From: Collinsella aerofaciens
GTDB lineage: Bacteria > Actinomycetota > Coriobacteriia > Coriobacteriales > Coriobacteriaceae
NCBI RefSeq assembly: GCF_015561195.1
Contig: NZ_JADMSU010000001.1
Span: 124,001-188,000 of the forward strand
Direction of reading: 5' to 3'
DNA length: 64,000 nucleotides
Shown here one piece after another: positions 9,338-17,171 of the stretch. The number at the start of each line of letters is the position of its first letter. Position 1 is the first letter of the stretch. A program made the position numbers and the translations under genes. The notes below the pieces were generated by a model. It saw nothing but the letters and a program-made list of their open reading frames with translations. It searched no databases and had not been told where the DNA came from.

Positions 9338-9994
9338 GTGAACGAGACCGTACGTCGCTTTTTGCCGATGGTCGATTTTCTGGAGCAGATACTCGGCAAG
9401 AACAGCGAGATCGTGCTGCACGATTTCTCGGATCCCGACCACGCCATCGTCGATATTCGCAACGGCATCGTGAGTGGCCGCAAGGTCGGCGGTCCCGCCA
9501 CCGATCTGGCGCTCAAGATCATGCACGACCCCAAGTATCGCGACCTGCCGTTTATTACGGGCTACGAGGGCCGCGGCGCCGGAGGCAAGACGCTGGAGTC
9601 CGCGACGTTCTTTATCCGCGAGGATGACGAGATCGTCGGTATGCTCTGCGTCAACACCGACCTCTCGACCGTACGCTCCATCAACGCCATGGCGCAGCAG
9701 CTCATGGCGTGCTTCGACGCAGCGCCGACGCGCACGGAGCCCGCCCCTATCGAGGTCGAAAGCCTTTCGGAGTCCACCCAGGAGCTCATCGACCGCAGCA
9801 TTGCCGAGTTGCTGAGCGCGCGCGGGCTGGATGTAGCGTCGCTTGGTCAGAGCGACCGCGTGGACGTCATTCGCCACCTCAACGGCAACGGGGTGTTCAT
9901 GCTCAAGGGCGCCGTGGCCTGCGCTGCCACCGCGTTGGGCATCTCGGAGCCCAGCGTGTACCGCTACCTGCAAAAAGTCCGCAAGGAGGGCTAA
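9338..9994 (+). CDS. YheO-like PAS/HTH transcriptional regulator
   Basis: A 218-residue regulator with an N-terminal YheO-type PAS domain (about 10-120, including LGKNSEIVLHDFSDPDHAIV) and a C-terminal DauR-like HTH (about 155-218, ending ALGISEPSVYRYLQKVRKEG). The GTG at 9338 is preceded by an ideal AAAGGAG with 6-nt spacing, so I prefer it to the longer reading that would start at 9197. Transcribed divergently from the xanthine permease, it is the obvious candidate for ligand-responsive control of the purine module. PAS-HTH proteins of this family often sit beside purine or D-amino-acid genes. The ligand is unknown. Confidence 0.85.
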   Translation: MNETVRRFLPMVDFLEQILGKNSEIVLHDFSDPDHAIVDIRNGIVSGRKVGGPATDLALKIMHDPKYRDLPFITGYEGRGAGGKTLESATFFIREDDEIVGMLCVNTDLSTVRSINAMAQQLMACFDAAPTRTEPAPIEVESLSESTQELIDRSIAELLSARGLDVASLGQSDRVDVIRHLNGNGVFMLKGAVACAATALGISEPSVYRYLQKVRKEG

Positions 9995-10038
9995 CGAGCA
10001 AAATGGAGCGCGGCTCCACAAGCGATTCGTCACTTGAC

Positions 10039-10078
10039 AAAAGACCCTGCAGCTCGCACGCGCTGCAGGGTCTTTTTG
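10039..10078. terminator. Bidirectional intrinsic terminator between the YheO-like gene and ridA
   Basis: A 12-bp stem (AAGACCCTGCAG at 10041-10052 with 10063-10074) and 10-nt loop are followed by T-rich sequence on both strands. It serves the regulator on plus and ridA (ending at 10107) on minus. Confidence 0.9.
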
Positions 10079-10106
10079 CATGTCATGTTTAGTTGTGGTC
10101 AACGCC

Positions 10107-10484
10107 TTAGAGAGCGGCGACGACCTCGATCTCGACCAGACCGCCAGCCGGAAGAGCGGCAACCTGGAAAGCGCTGCGCGCGGGGAACGGGGCCTCGAAC
10201 TTGGAGGCGTAAATCTCGTTCACGGCGGCAAAGTCGGCGATGTCGGCCAGGTAGACCGTGGTCTTGACGACATCGGCAAAGGTGGCGCCGGCAGCAGTCA
10301 GCAGGGCCTCGACGTTAGCAAGGGACTGCTTGGCCTGGGCCTCGACGCCCTCGGGCATCTTGCCAGTTGCGGGATCGATGCCCAGCTGGCCGGACAGGAA
10401 CACCATGTTGCCGGTCTGGATACCAGGGGAATACGGGCCGATGGCTGCGGGTGCGTTATCGGAAGACACGACGGTCTTGCTCAT
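10107..10484 (-). CDS. ridA: RidA family enamine/imine deaminase
   Basis: A 125-residue cytosolic trimeric protein that hydrolyses reactive 2-aminoacrylate and related enamines from PLP enzymes. The full YjgF/YER057c/UK114 pattern is present: APAAIGPYSPGI near the N-terminus, FLSGQLGIDP, and the C-terminal ARSAFQVAALPAGGLVEIEV with the substrate-binding Arg. Start ATG 10484 has SD AAGGAG; an upstream in-frame extension to 10637 is rejected because it lacks family similarity. Monocistronic, diverging from the U32 gene across about 300 nt in which I see only a possible TATACT -10 near 10745. Confidence 0.93.
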   Translation of the reverse strand: MSKTVVSSDNAPAAIGPYSPGIQTGNMVFLSGQLGIDPATGKMPEGVEAQAKQSLANVEALLTAAGATFADVVKTTVYLADIADFAAVNEIYASKFEAPFPARSAFQVAALPAGGLVEIEVVAAL

Positions 10485-10782
10485 GTTTTTCTCCTTGCAA
10501 GTAAAAGGGAACGGGAGCGCGGCGTTCACACCGGGAGGCACAGTTCGGTCTGAACACCGCGCTTGATTGGGATAGTACTCAAGGTTTCCGCGCGATGCAA
10601 GATTATTATCACGTTGCGAGAATATTTTATCGCCCAACGGTTTCCCCGGACCGCTGAACGGTTCTCATGTGGAGCAGCCAGTCCAAGCTGCTGAAGACTT
10701 TATCCCGCTTAGAGCACGGGCCTCGTCCGCCGCAACAGCACCACTATACTTTTGAGTATCTGAGCATTTTGAAAGGCAGGAT

Positions 10783-13278
10783 ATGACCGCAACCGCCAGT
10801 CGAACCACCAACCGCAGACCTGAGCTTTTGGCGCCCGCCGGAGGGCCCGAGCCCTTTGCCGCCGCACTCGCCGCCGGGGCAGACGCCATCTACTGCGGCA
10901 TGGGCAGCTTCAACGCACGCCGCAAGGCCACCAACTTTACCGACGAGGCCTTTGAGCAGGCCTGCCGCGCCGCGCATCTGGCCGGCTCGCGCGTCTACGT
11001 CACGGTCAACATCGTCATCAAGGAATCCGAGATGAGCGATGCGCTGCAGCTCATCCATCGCTGCTCCACGCTGGGCGCCGACGCCTTCATCATCCAGGAC
11101 TGGGGCCTGTTCTTTGAGGTCAAGCGCACGATGCCCAGCATCGAGACGCATATCTCGACCCAGGCGAACATCCACGACGACCGCGGAACCCTTTGGTGCC
11201 GCGAGCAGGGCGCCGACCGCGTGACCCTCTCGCGCGAGCTTTCCATCGACGAGATTGCCGCCATTCACGATGCCGCGCCCGATGTGGACCTTGAGGTCTT
11301 TAGCCATGGCGCCATCTGCTTTTGCTACTCTGGCCTGTGTCTGCTTTCGAGCTTTGCCATGGCGGGACGATCGGCCAACCGTGGCATGTGCGCCCAGCCC
11401 TGTCGCCTGCCCTACGAGCTAATTGACGAGAACGGCCGCTCGCTCTCCCCTGCCGGTCGCGAGCGCGCGCTGTGCCCGCGCGACACCAACACGTCGCAGC
11501 TTGTTCGCCGTCTGTATGACGCCGGCGCCGCATCGCTCAAGCTCGAGGGCCGCATGAAGGCCCCCGATTACGTGTATTCCATCGTCGACGTGTATCGTCA
11601 TCAGATTGATGACATGCTGGCCGGAACCACCGTTGCCAAGGACGAGAAAGCCGCCCGCCAGCGCCAGCTCAAGCGCTGCTTTAACCGCGACTTTACGCAC
11701 GCCTATCAGGACGGCACCTCGGGCGACGAGATGATGAGCTATGAGCGTTCCAACAACCGCGGCCAGATCGTGGGCACGGTGCTGGGCAGCCGCCCGGCCA
11801 ACCGCGATGTGCGCGGCCTCAAGCCCGACGACCGCCGTCGCCGCGCCGCCATCGCCCGCATTGAGCTGTTTGAGCCCGTGGGCAAGGGCGACCTGCTGGA
11901 GCTTCGCCACGATAACGAGTTTGACCAGTTCCTGACCACCATTGCCGCCGATGATGCCGCAGCCGGTGAGGTCATCGAATGTCGCGTACCCCGCAGCATG
12001 CCCGAGGGCTGCCGCGTCCGCGTGATTCGTAGTCAGCGTGCCATCGACGCCGCCGGCGCCGCGCTCAAGCGCGATGTGCTGCGCCGCCGAGCTGTTGATG
12101 TGTCCGTCGTGGCGCGTCTGGGCGAGCCGCTTACCGTTACGCTCACCTGCTGCGACGACCCTTCGCTTACGGCCAGGGCCACGGGCTTTACCGTCGAAGC
12201 CGCCAAGACCCGTGCGGTCGAGGCGTCCGATCTGGTTGAACACGTCGGCCGCATGGGTTCCTCTCCCTTTGAGGCTGCGAGCTTTGAGGTGGCACTCGAT
12301 GAGGGCTGTGGCATGGGTTTCTCCGCCGTACATAAGGTGCGCGCCGCCGCTTGCAAGGCGCTGGAAGAGGCCATTCTGGCGCCGTACGCGGAGCACGCGA
12401 AAACGCTCGAGCTGCCGGCGATTGTCACCAGTGATTCCCGCCCCGCGCCCGAGCACTACCGCGACGAGCCGCAGATCTGCGCCACCGTCACCTCGCTCGA
12501 GGCCGCCGTGGCAGCGCGGGCGGAGGGTGCAACGCGCATCTACATGACCACCGACGCGCTCGATGCGGCCAAGCTCTCCCCCGCCGATACGTTTGAGCAG
12601 GGCATCGTACCCGTGCTCGATGAGGTCTGCCGCGCCGTTGACCACGTCCGCGTTGACCCATGGGTTGTTGCCGGCGCCACGGTCGCTATTGGCAACATCT
12701 CTGAGCTTGCCCTGGCCGCCCAGGTTGGCGCCACGGCCGAGATTCGCTCTTGCCTGCCGGTGCACAACACGCCCTGCATGGAGGCGCTTGCCGAGCGCGG
12801 AGCCGGTGCGTTTTGGCTCTCGCCCGAGATCACGCTCGACGAGATTGTCTCGCTCGGCGCCGCCGCGCCCGTGGCTCTAGGCATCACCGTCTTTGGCCGC
12901 CCGCGCGTCATGACAAGCGAGCATTGCATTCTGCAGGTTGCCAACGGCTGCATCCACGATTGTGCCAACTGCCGCCTGCGTGCCCGCAAGCTCTCGCTCA
13001 AGAATATCGACGGAAAGGTCATGCCCGTCCGCACCGACATCCACGGCCGCTCTCGCCTGTACGACGCCTACCCCATCGACCTCACACCGCAGGTTCCACA
13101 GCTGCTCGACGCCGGCGTGCGCCGTCTTATGGTCGACGGAACCTTGCTCGAGGCCGATGAGATTGGCCGTGCCGTCGCTCGCGTCCGTCGCGCCGTCGAG
13201 GCCGCGCAAGCCGGCCGCAAGCCCGCTGCCCGCCTGCGCGGCGCTACCTCGGGCTGCATGTTTGTGGGAATTAGCTAA
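10783..13278 (+). CDS. U32 family peptidase-like protein with DUF3656-type extension (RlhA-like)
   Basis: An 831-residue cytosolic protein. The N-terminal third carries the U32 signature (EVFSHGAICFCYSGLC at about 171-186) followed by cysteines in GMCAQPCR and, at the C-terminus, CIHDCANCRLR, a Cys set that fits an FeS cluster. The middle (about 290-520) resembles the collagenase-associated DUF3656 region. Related proteins include E. coli RlhA, which hydroxylates C2501 of 23S rRNA, so an RNA-modification role is more likely than proteolysis. An RluA-type pseudouridine synthase starts 16 nt downstream, consistent with a two-gene rRNA-modification unit. ATG 10783 follows AAAGGCAGG. Confidence 0.85.
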   Translation: MTATASRTTNRRPELLAPAGGPEPFAAALAAGADAIYCGMGSFNARRKATNFTDEAFEQACRAAHLAGSRVYVTVNIVIKESEMSDALQLIHRCSTLGADAFIIQDWGLFFEVKRTMPSIETHISTQANIHDDRGTLWCREQGADRVTLSRELSIDEIAAIHDAAPDVDLEVFSHGAICFCYSGLCLLSSFAMAGRSANRGMCAQPCRLPYELIDENGRSLSPAGRERALCPRDTNTSQLVRRLYDAGAASLKLEGRMKAPDYVYSIVDVYRHQIDDMLAGTTVAKDEKAARQRQLKRCFNRDFTHAYQDGTSGDEMMSYERSNNRGQIVGTVLGSRPANRDVRGLKPDDRRRRAAIARIELFEPVGKGDLLELRHDNEFDQFLTTIAADDAAAGEVIECRVPRSMPEGCRVRVIRSQRAIDAAGAALKRDVLRRRAVDVSVVARLGEPLTVTLTCCDDPSLTARATGFTVEAAKTRAVEASDLVEHVGRMGSSPFEAASFEVALDEGCGMGFSAVHKVRAAACKALEEAILAPYAEHAKTLELPAIVTSDSRPAPEHYRDEPQICATVTSLEAAVAARAEGATRIYMTTDALDAAKLSPADTFEQGIVPVLDEVCRAVDHVRVDPWVVAGATVAIGNISELALAAQVGATAEIRSCLPVHNTPCMEALAERGAGAFWLSPEITLDEIVSLGAAAPVALGITVFGRPRVMTSEHCILQVANGCIHDCANCRLRARKLSLKNIDGKVMPVRTDIHGRSRLYDAYPIDLTPQVPQLLDAGVRRLMVDGTLLEADEIGRAVARVRRAVEAAQAGRKPAARLRGATSGCMFVGIS

Positions 13279-13293
13279 CCGAAAGGCTTACAC

Positions 13294-13953
13294 GTGAACG
13301 AAGAACCTCAAGTCCTCTACTGCGACGCCTGGCTCATGGCCATCGACAAGCCCGCCGGCATGATCGTCCACGGTGACGGCACCGGCGAGCGCACACTTAC
13401 CGACTACGCCAGCGACCTGCTGCTGGCGATGGGCGACGGCTTTGCCGCGACCGACATGCAGCCGCTCAATCGCCTGGACCGCAACACCACCGGCGTGGTG
13501 CTGTTCTCGCTCGACAAGCAGACGCAGCCCGCCTTTGACCAGATGGTCATCGACCACGCATTCGAAAAGCACTATCTGGCGCTCGCCGAGGGCAAAATCG
13601 ACTGGAACGAGAAGCTCATCGACAAGCCTATCGCCCGCGACCGCCACGATAGCCGCAAGATGCGCGTTGGCGCCAGCGGCAAGCCGTCTCAGACGCGCGT
13701 CAAGGTACTCAAGCGCCTTAAGAGCCGCCGCGGCCTGCCCACGCGCTCGTATATTGATGTCGAGCTGCTCACCGGCCGCAAGCACCAGATCCGCGTGCAC
13801 CTGGCAAGCGAGCATCATCCCCTGGTTGGCGACGACCTGTACGGAACGCCGCGCCCCTGCGGCCTCATGCTCCATGCCCACAGCGTGTCCTTTACGCATC
13901 CCGTAACCGGCGAGCACATCCACATCGAAGCCCCCTGCCCCTGGGAGCCCTAA
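13294..13953 (+). CDS. RluA family pseudouridine synthase
   Basis: A 219-residue RNA pseudouridine synthase. The catalytic motif is NRLDRNTTGVVLFS at about 66-79 (Asp69), with the C-terminal LLTGRKHQIRVHLA typical of RluA/RluC/RluD proteins. There is no S4 domain and the protein is short, like RluA/TruC-type enzymes, so the target (rRNA or tRNA site) cannot be assigned. GTG start with SD GAAAGG. Cotranscribed with the U32 gene and closed by a terminator that overlaps its stop codon. Confidence 0.9.
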   Translation: MNEEPQVLYCDAWLMAIDKPAGMIVHGDGTGERTLTDYASDLLLAMGDGFAATDMQPLNRLDRNTTGVVLFSLDKQTQPAFDQMVIDHAFEKHYLALAEGKIDWNEKLIDKPIARDRHDSRKMRVGASGKPSQTRVKVLKRLKSRRGLPTRSYIDVELLTGRKHQIRVHLASEHHPLVGDDLYGTPRPCGLMLHAHSVSFTHPVTGEHIHIEAPCPWEP

Positions 13954-13992
13954 ACCACCGCAATGGGGACAGGCACCTTTGTGGTGGTTTTG
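13952..13992 (+). terminator. Intrinsic terminator overlapping the RluA-family stop codon
   Basis: AAACCACC (13952-13959) pairs with GGTGGTTT (13983-13990) and is followed by TT. The loop contains GGGGACAGG, a short motif seen in several intergenic places in this window. Confidence 0.7.
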
Positions 13993-14021
13993 CCGCAATG
14001 GCTCAGCCGCAGTCCCAAAAC

Positions 14022-14239
14022 GTCTCGATCTGTAACAGTTAGAGCCCGTTTTCCGGTCTATCTGTTGCAGATCGAGACATTCAAATCCCCCTTAAGGGAA
14101 AATCTCAATCTGTAACAGTAACTCGGCAAAATCAGCCTCATATGTTATAGATTTAGACAAACCACCAGCGTCGCCCCAAACAATCTCAATCTGTAACATC
14201 TAGCCTGCTTTTAACGGTCTGGTTGTTACAGATTTAGAC
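14022..14239. repeat. Three tandem 57-nt palindromes, about 80-nt period
   Basis: Units at 14022-14078, 14102-14158 and 14183-14239 are each exactly 57 nt: a 16-nt left arm (consensus RTCTCRATCTGTAACA), a 25-nt centre and a 16-nt right arm (consensus TGTTRYAGATYKAGAC). Arms pair with 1-3 mismatches; the gaps are 23 and 24 nt. The centres differ but keep a TTTT-containing middle in units 1 and 3. They lie between convergent genes and lack a terminator T-tract. This is not a CRISPR array. Possible natures are a multi-site protein-binding array, a REP/MITE-like tandem repeat, or a small structured RNA. Confidence 0.85.
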
Positions 14240-14255
14240 AAACCGGCAGACAACG

Positions 14256-14292
14256 AAAGCGGCAACGCCCGTAATGGATGTTGCCGCTTTTC
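14256..14292. terminator. Bidirectional intrinsic terminator (RluA side / DeoR side)
   Basis: AAAGCGGCAAC (14256-14266) pairs with GTTGCCGCTTT (14280-14290) across a 13-nt loop, with T-rich flanks on the plus strand and A-rich on the left. It probably terminates the minus-strand deoR unit ending at 14336. Confidence 0.8.
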
Positions 14293-14335
14293 TATTGAGA
14301 AAACTAAATGGTTTTGGCCTTACTTCGCCCCGTTG

Positions 14336-15082
14336 CTAGACCGTGATGACGTTTTCCATCGCCTGGTACTTGGCGGGCACCTCACCCGCGGTGATAATCG
14401 TTGCGTCGCGAAAGTCCGCAAACTTGACGGGCGCCACCATGCCAAATTTGCTGGCATCCGAGATTACGAAGCGTTTGGCCGTATGGCGCATCGAGATGCG
14501 CTTGACCTGTGCCTCCTCGATATCGGGCGTCGTAAAGCCCTGCTCGGCAGCAATGCCATTGGAACCCCAAAAGCCGCAGTTGAAGTTGTAGCGGTCTAGA
14601 GTTGCCAAGGCATCGGGGCCAACGAGCGCCTCAGTCTCGGGCTTGAGCTCGCCACCCAGCACCACGGTGCGCATGCCGCGCAGGGCGAGATGCTGAGCAT
14701 GGAGCACGGAGTCGGTCACATAGGTGACGCCGTCAAGGCGCGGAAGATGCTCGATGAGCCCGAGCGTCGTCGAACCCGAATCGATGTACACAAAGCTCTC
14801 GGGCTCCACGAGTGCCGCGGCGCGAGCGCAGATGCGCTCCTTGTCGTCGTTATGGAGATCACTGCGCTCACTGATCGTTAAGTCGCGCGTCACGTGCGCG
14901 CGCTCAAGGCTTGTCGCGCCACCGTGCACCTTGGCGATGCGGTGCGCTCGGTCGAGCGTCTGCAGGTCGCGCCGAATGGTAGAAGCCGTCACACCCAGGG
15001 CATCGGCAAGCTCTGGCACCGTTACTGAACCAGCCTGCTGCACCATCGAGACGATCGCATTGAGCCTATCTTCCGCGAGCAT
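14336..15082 (-). CDS. DeoR/GlpR family transcriptional regulator
   Basis: A 248-residue sugar-phosphate-responsive repressor. The N-terminal winged HTH (ELADALGVTASTIRRDLQ, about 23-40) ends in the family hallmark VHGGA, followed by the phosphosugar-sensing DeoRC domain (DSGSTTLGLIEHL, VLGGELKPETEALVG). ATG 15082 lies 3 nt after the stop of the upstream oxidoreductase, with its SD inside that gene, so the two are translationally coupled. It probably represses its own operon through the repeated elements upstream of the oxidoreductase (16213-16338). The inducer is unknown. Confidence 0.9.
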   Translation of the reverse strand: MLAEDRLNAIVSMVQQAGSVTVPELADALGVTASTIRRDLQTLDRAHRIAKVHGGATSLERAHVTRDLTISERSDLHNDDKERICARAAALVEPESFVYIDSGSTTLGLIEHLPRLDGVTYVTDSVLHAQHLALRGMRTVVLGGELKPETEALVGPDALATLDRYNFNCGFWGSNGIAAEQGFTTPDIEEAQVKRISMRHTAKRFVISDASKFGMVAPVKFADFRDATIITAGEVPAKYQAMENVITV

Positions 15083-15085
15083 CGC

Positions 15086-16165
15086 TTACTCCTCCTCGAG
15101 GTAGACGACTCCCCAATCGGCACGGAGCTTGGTCATCAGCTCCATAACATCAGAAGCATAATCCAGAAGCTCACGCTTGGAATCATCGCCGGCGACGGCC
15201 TTCTCGAGGTCAGCCATCTCGTAGCACAGCGCGTAGGCCTCGGTGCCGGCGTGGACCTCCTCACGGTGACCGTCTGCAGTCCACACGATGACCGCATGGT
15301 CGGCACGCGGATACTCGTTGACCTCGATATAGCACTTGTCAAAGCTGATGACCGAGCGCTTGGGCTGCTTCGAGTGGAGCGTAAGGCTCACGACGCCCAG
15401 CTGCTGCTCGGCGTTTCGGCAGACAATGCCGCCCGCGACGTCAACGCCAGTCTCACAGGTGTTGCCCAGAGACACGACCTCAGCGGGCTGGCTTGCCATA
15501 AAGAGGCGCATGACGGACAGGGCATACACGCCAATGTCGAGCATGGCGCCGCCGGCAAGACTGCGGTTGTAGAAGCGGTTGGTCAGGTCGCCGTACTCCT
15601 TATAGCTGCCAAAGTTGAGCTGGGCGAGGTTCATGTGGCCAAAGTCGCCCGCATCCATGCGACGGCGCAGCTCCTGATACAGCGGCATGTGGAGCACCGT
15701 GGTGGCATCCATAAGGACCACGTTGTGCTCGTCGGCGATGGCGCGGGCCTCGTCGAGCTCGGCAGAGTTGAGGGTAATGGCCTTCTCGCAGAGCACGTGC
15801 TTGCCGGCGGCCAGCGCGGCACGCAGATAGGTGATATGCGTGTTGTGCGGCGTGGTGATATAGACGGCGTCGATGTCCGGATCGGCGTAGAGGTCCTCGA
15901 CCGTTTCATAGACCTTCTCGATGCCATACTGCTCAGCAAAAGCCTGAGCCTTGGACAGCGTACGGTTGGCGACGCCCGCAAGCTTGCGGCCGGCAAGAGC
16001 GAGAGACTGGGCCATCTGGTTGGCGATAACGCCGCACCCGATCACAGCCCAACGAAGCTCGGGAGCCGTAAAGATATCATCGGGGAATGGCTTGTCCTGG
16101 ACCGAAGCGAACGCTGCTTTTGCGGCTGCCGCGGAGTCGAGTGGAGCCTGCTTGGAATCTACCAT
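15086..16165 (-). CDS. Gfo/Idh/MocA family NAD(P)-dependent oxidoreductase
   Basis: A 359-residue sugar or polyol dehydrogenase-type protein. The Rossmann motif WAVIGCGVIANQMAQSLA lies near 38-55, and the catalytic-loop EKAITLN (from the conserved CEKP motif, here CEKA) near 125. The C-terminal dimerisation/substrate domain includes GGAMLDIGVYALS. I chose ATG 16165, directly behind AGGAGG, over an upstream in-frame start at 16222. The Pro-to-Ala change in the CEKP motif is a small departure from the family. Operon with the DeoR regulator; substrate not predictable. Confidence 0.88.
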   Translation of the reverse strand: MVDSKQAPLDSAAAAKAAFASVQDKPFPDDIFTAPELRWAVIGCGVIANQMAQSLALAGRKLAGVANRTLSKAQAFAEQYGIEKVYETVEDLYADPDIDAVYITTPHNTHITYLRAALAAGKHVLCEKAITLNSAELDEARAIADEHNVVLMDATTVLHMPLYQELRRRMDAGDFGHMNLAQLNFGSYKEYGDLTNRFYNRSLAGGAMLDIGVYALSVMRLFMASQPAEVVSLGNTCETGVDVAGGIVCRNAEQQLGVVSLTLHSKQPKRSVISFDKCYIEVNEYPRADHAVIVWTADGHREEVHAGTEAYALCYEMADLEKAVAGDDSKRELLDYASDVMELMTKLRADWGVVYLEEE

Positions 16166-16212
16166 ATGTGCCTCCTGTGTCATAGAACGTCTTGCATTTC
16201 GGATAGCTCTAT

Positions 16213-16338
16213 ATTCGCACAAACACGCGCGTCTGTGCTCGTTTTTGCGTATCTCACCGCTAAACGGTCATTTTTGTCCCGTAAACGGCGCATCTATACG
16301 CATATTCACGCAATCCCACGCACGCAAATACGCACAAA
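16213..16338 (-). promoter_or_regulatory. Repeated operator-like elements upstream of the oxidoreductase-deoR operon
   Basis: Two near-identical 11-mers, ATTCGCACAAA (16213-16223) and ATACGCACAAA (16328-16338), flank further GCGTAT/ATACGC-like motifs and TATTCACGCAA, all within 130 nt of the operon start. Tandem short repeats of this sort are typical DeoR-family operators. Autoregulation by the operon's own DeoR protein is the simplest reading, untested. Confidence 0.45.
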
Positions 16339-16438
16339 TGCGAACCAGTCATTGCTCAGAGACAGGGGCTTATGCTTAGAACTCAAAAGACAGGATGATC
16401 CGCTTAGCCTCGTCACTCATGGCGCGCTGCAGCTCTAA

Positions 16439-16573
16439 GGACCGTCCCAAACTGCCGACAGAAAAGGAACGTTCCAAACTGCAGACAGAAAAAGAACGTC
16501 CCCAGGCGCCGGCATTTCAAGAGCACTCATTTAAGTCTGTCCCCAATGAGTGTAAGTCTGTCCCCAATGAGTG
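16439..16573 (+). repeat. Two sets of short tandem repeats in the gap before the IS200 remnant
   Basis: A 27-bp unit (CGTTCCAAACTGCMGACAG core) occurs at 16439-16465 and 16466-16492, with a partial third copy. A 21-bp unit containing AAGTCTGTCCCCAATGAGTG occurs exactly twice at 16532-16552 and 16553-16573. ACTCAT before the first 21-mer can pair with ATGAGT in it. No coding capacity is evident between 16166 and 16594. Confidence 0.75.
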
Positions 16574-16594
16574 GGAGTAATCAGAGACCCTTTG

Positions 16595-16834
16595 CGAGGG
16601 AGGCCGGACGTGGCCTTCCTCGTTTTTATTCATGGACTTTAGTCCGTGCCGCGCGGCACGCGCGGCATAGAAAGCCACCCGCTCAGCGGGTGGAGGCCAA
16701 TTTCCGCTACGCGACAAAAACCTTCCCCCTAGCATGAGGATTGTTCAGGTCATCATACTAGGGGGAAGGTGATTGCTGTGGCCCAGAAAGCCAACAGCCT
16801 CGCGCACACGAAATGGCTGTGCAAGTACCGCATC
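16595..16834 (+). mobile_element. IS200/IS605-type left-end remnant
   Basis: This keeps the hallmark left end of an IS200-like element. A strong intrinsic terminator (CGAGGGAGGCC 16595-16605 with 16612-16622, then TTTTT) can block incoming transcription. A subterminal hairpin (CCACCCGCTCAGCGGGTGG region, 16675-16695) is followed by a 13-bp stem (16720-16732 with 16758-16770) that buries the tnpA SD. The first 19 codons of tnpA follow, then the sequence breaks off. IS200 is known to repress its transposase through just such a terminator and SD-occluding stem. Confidence 0.8.
16778..16834 (+). pseudogene. tnpA (Y1 HUH transposase) 5' fragment
   Basis: GTG 16778 starts a reading frame beginning MAQKANSLAHTKWLCKYRI, the N-terminus of IS200 transposases. 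The usual continuation (VFTPKYRRK-type) is absent: after codon 19 the sequence switches to an unrelated degV fragment. The HUH motif and catalytic Tyr are missing, so it is inactive. Confidence 0.8.
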
Positions 16835-16839
16835 GCACC

Positions 16840-17055
16840 GAGGTCAAGCTCATCGCCGCCATCGTCGAGAAGCACCCCAAGGTGCGCTTTGCCGCGAGCC
16901 GCACCTCGGCCCACGCCGACCTCTACGACCGTATGGAGCAGGCCCTGTGCGAGCGCGTGGCCAACGCGGTGGAGGTCGTCCGCTCCGACATCAGCCCCGC
17001 GCTTCTTGTCCACACCGGTCCAAACCTCGTGGGTGTGGCGGTCCAGGGACTCTAG
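16840..17055 (+). pseudogene. DegV family fatty-acid-binding protein, C-terminal remnant
   Basis: About 71 residues with the DegV C-terminal pattern: a lysine-rich helix (VKLIAAIVEKHPKVRF) and the ligand-site signature SPALLVHTGPNLVGVAV before TAG 17055. The N-terminal three-quarters of a normal DegV (about 280 residues) is missing, replaced by the IS200 remnant. A 243-nt ORF starting at ATG 16813 reads through the junction and could still be translated, but no functional product is expected. A terminator follows. Confidence 0.65.
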
Positions 17056-17089
17056 CGGAGGCGGGGCGTCCTGCCCCAAAAACAAATGC

Positions 17090-17139
17090 AAAAGACGAGC
17101 ACTTCTTGCCGCTCAATTGGCAAGAAGCGCTCGTCTTTT
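17090..17139. terminator. Bidirectional long-stem intrinsic terminator
   Basis: An imperfect 20-bp stem pairs 17090-17110 with 17119-17139 across the loop GCTCAATT, with A-run and T-run ends on both strands. It terminates the ROK-kinase operon (minus, ending 17172) and the degV remnant (plus). Confidence 0.9.
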
Positions 17140-17171
17140 CTTAACGCGTTGTATGGCGGAGAGAGCGCAAG

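Noticed and set aside
14022-14239. CRISPR array
   Set aside because: The repeats are imperfect palindromes separated by short similar gaps, there are only three units, the conserved part is split into two arms, and no cas gene is near.
16813-17055. Intact small gene (HPr-like or DegV-like)
   Set aside because: The first nine codons are out-of-frame IS200 sequence and the rest is only a DegV tail, so it is a hybrid pseudogene ORF.
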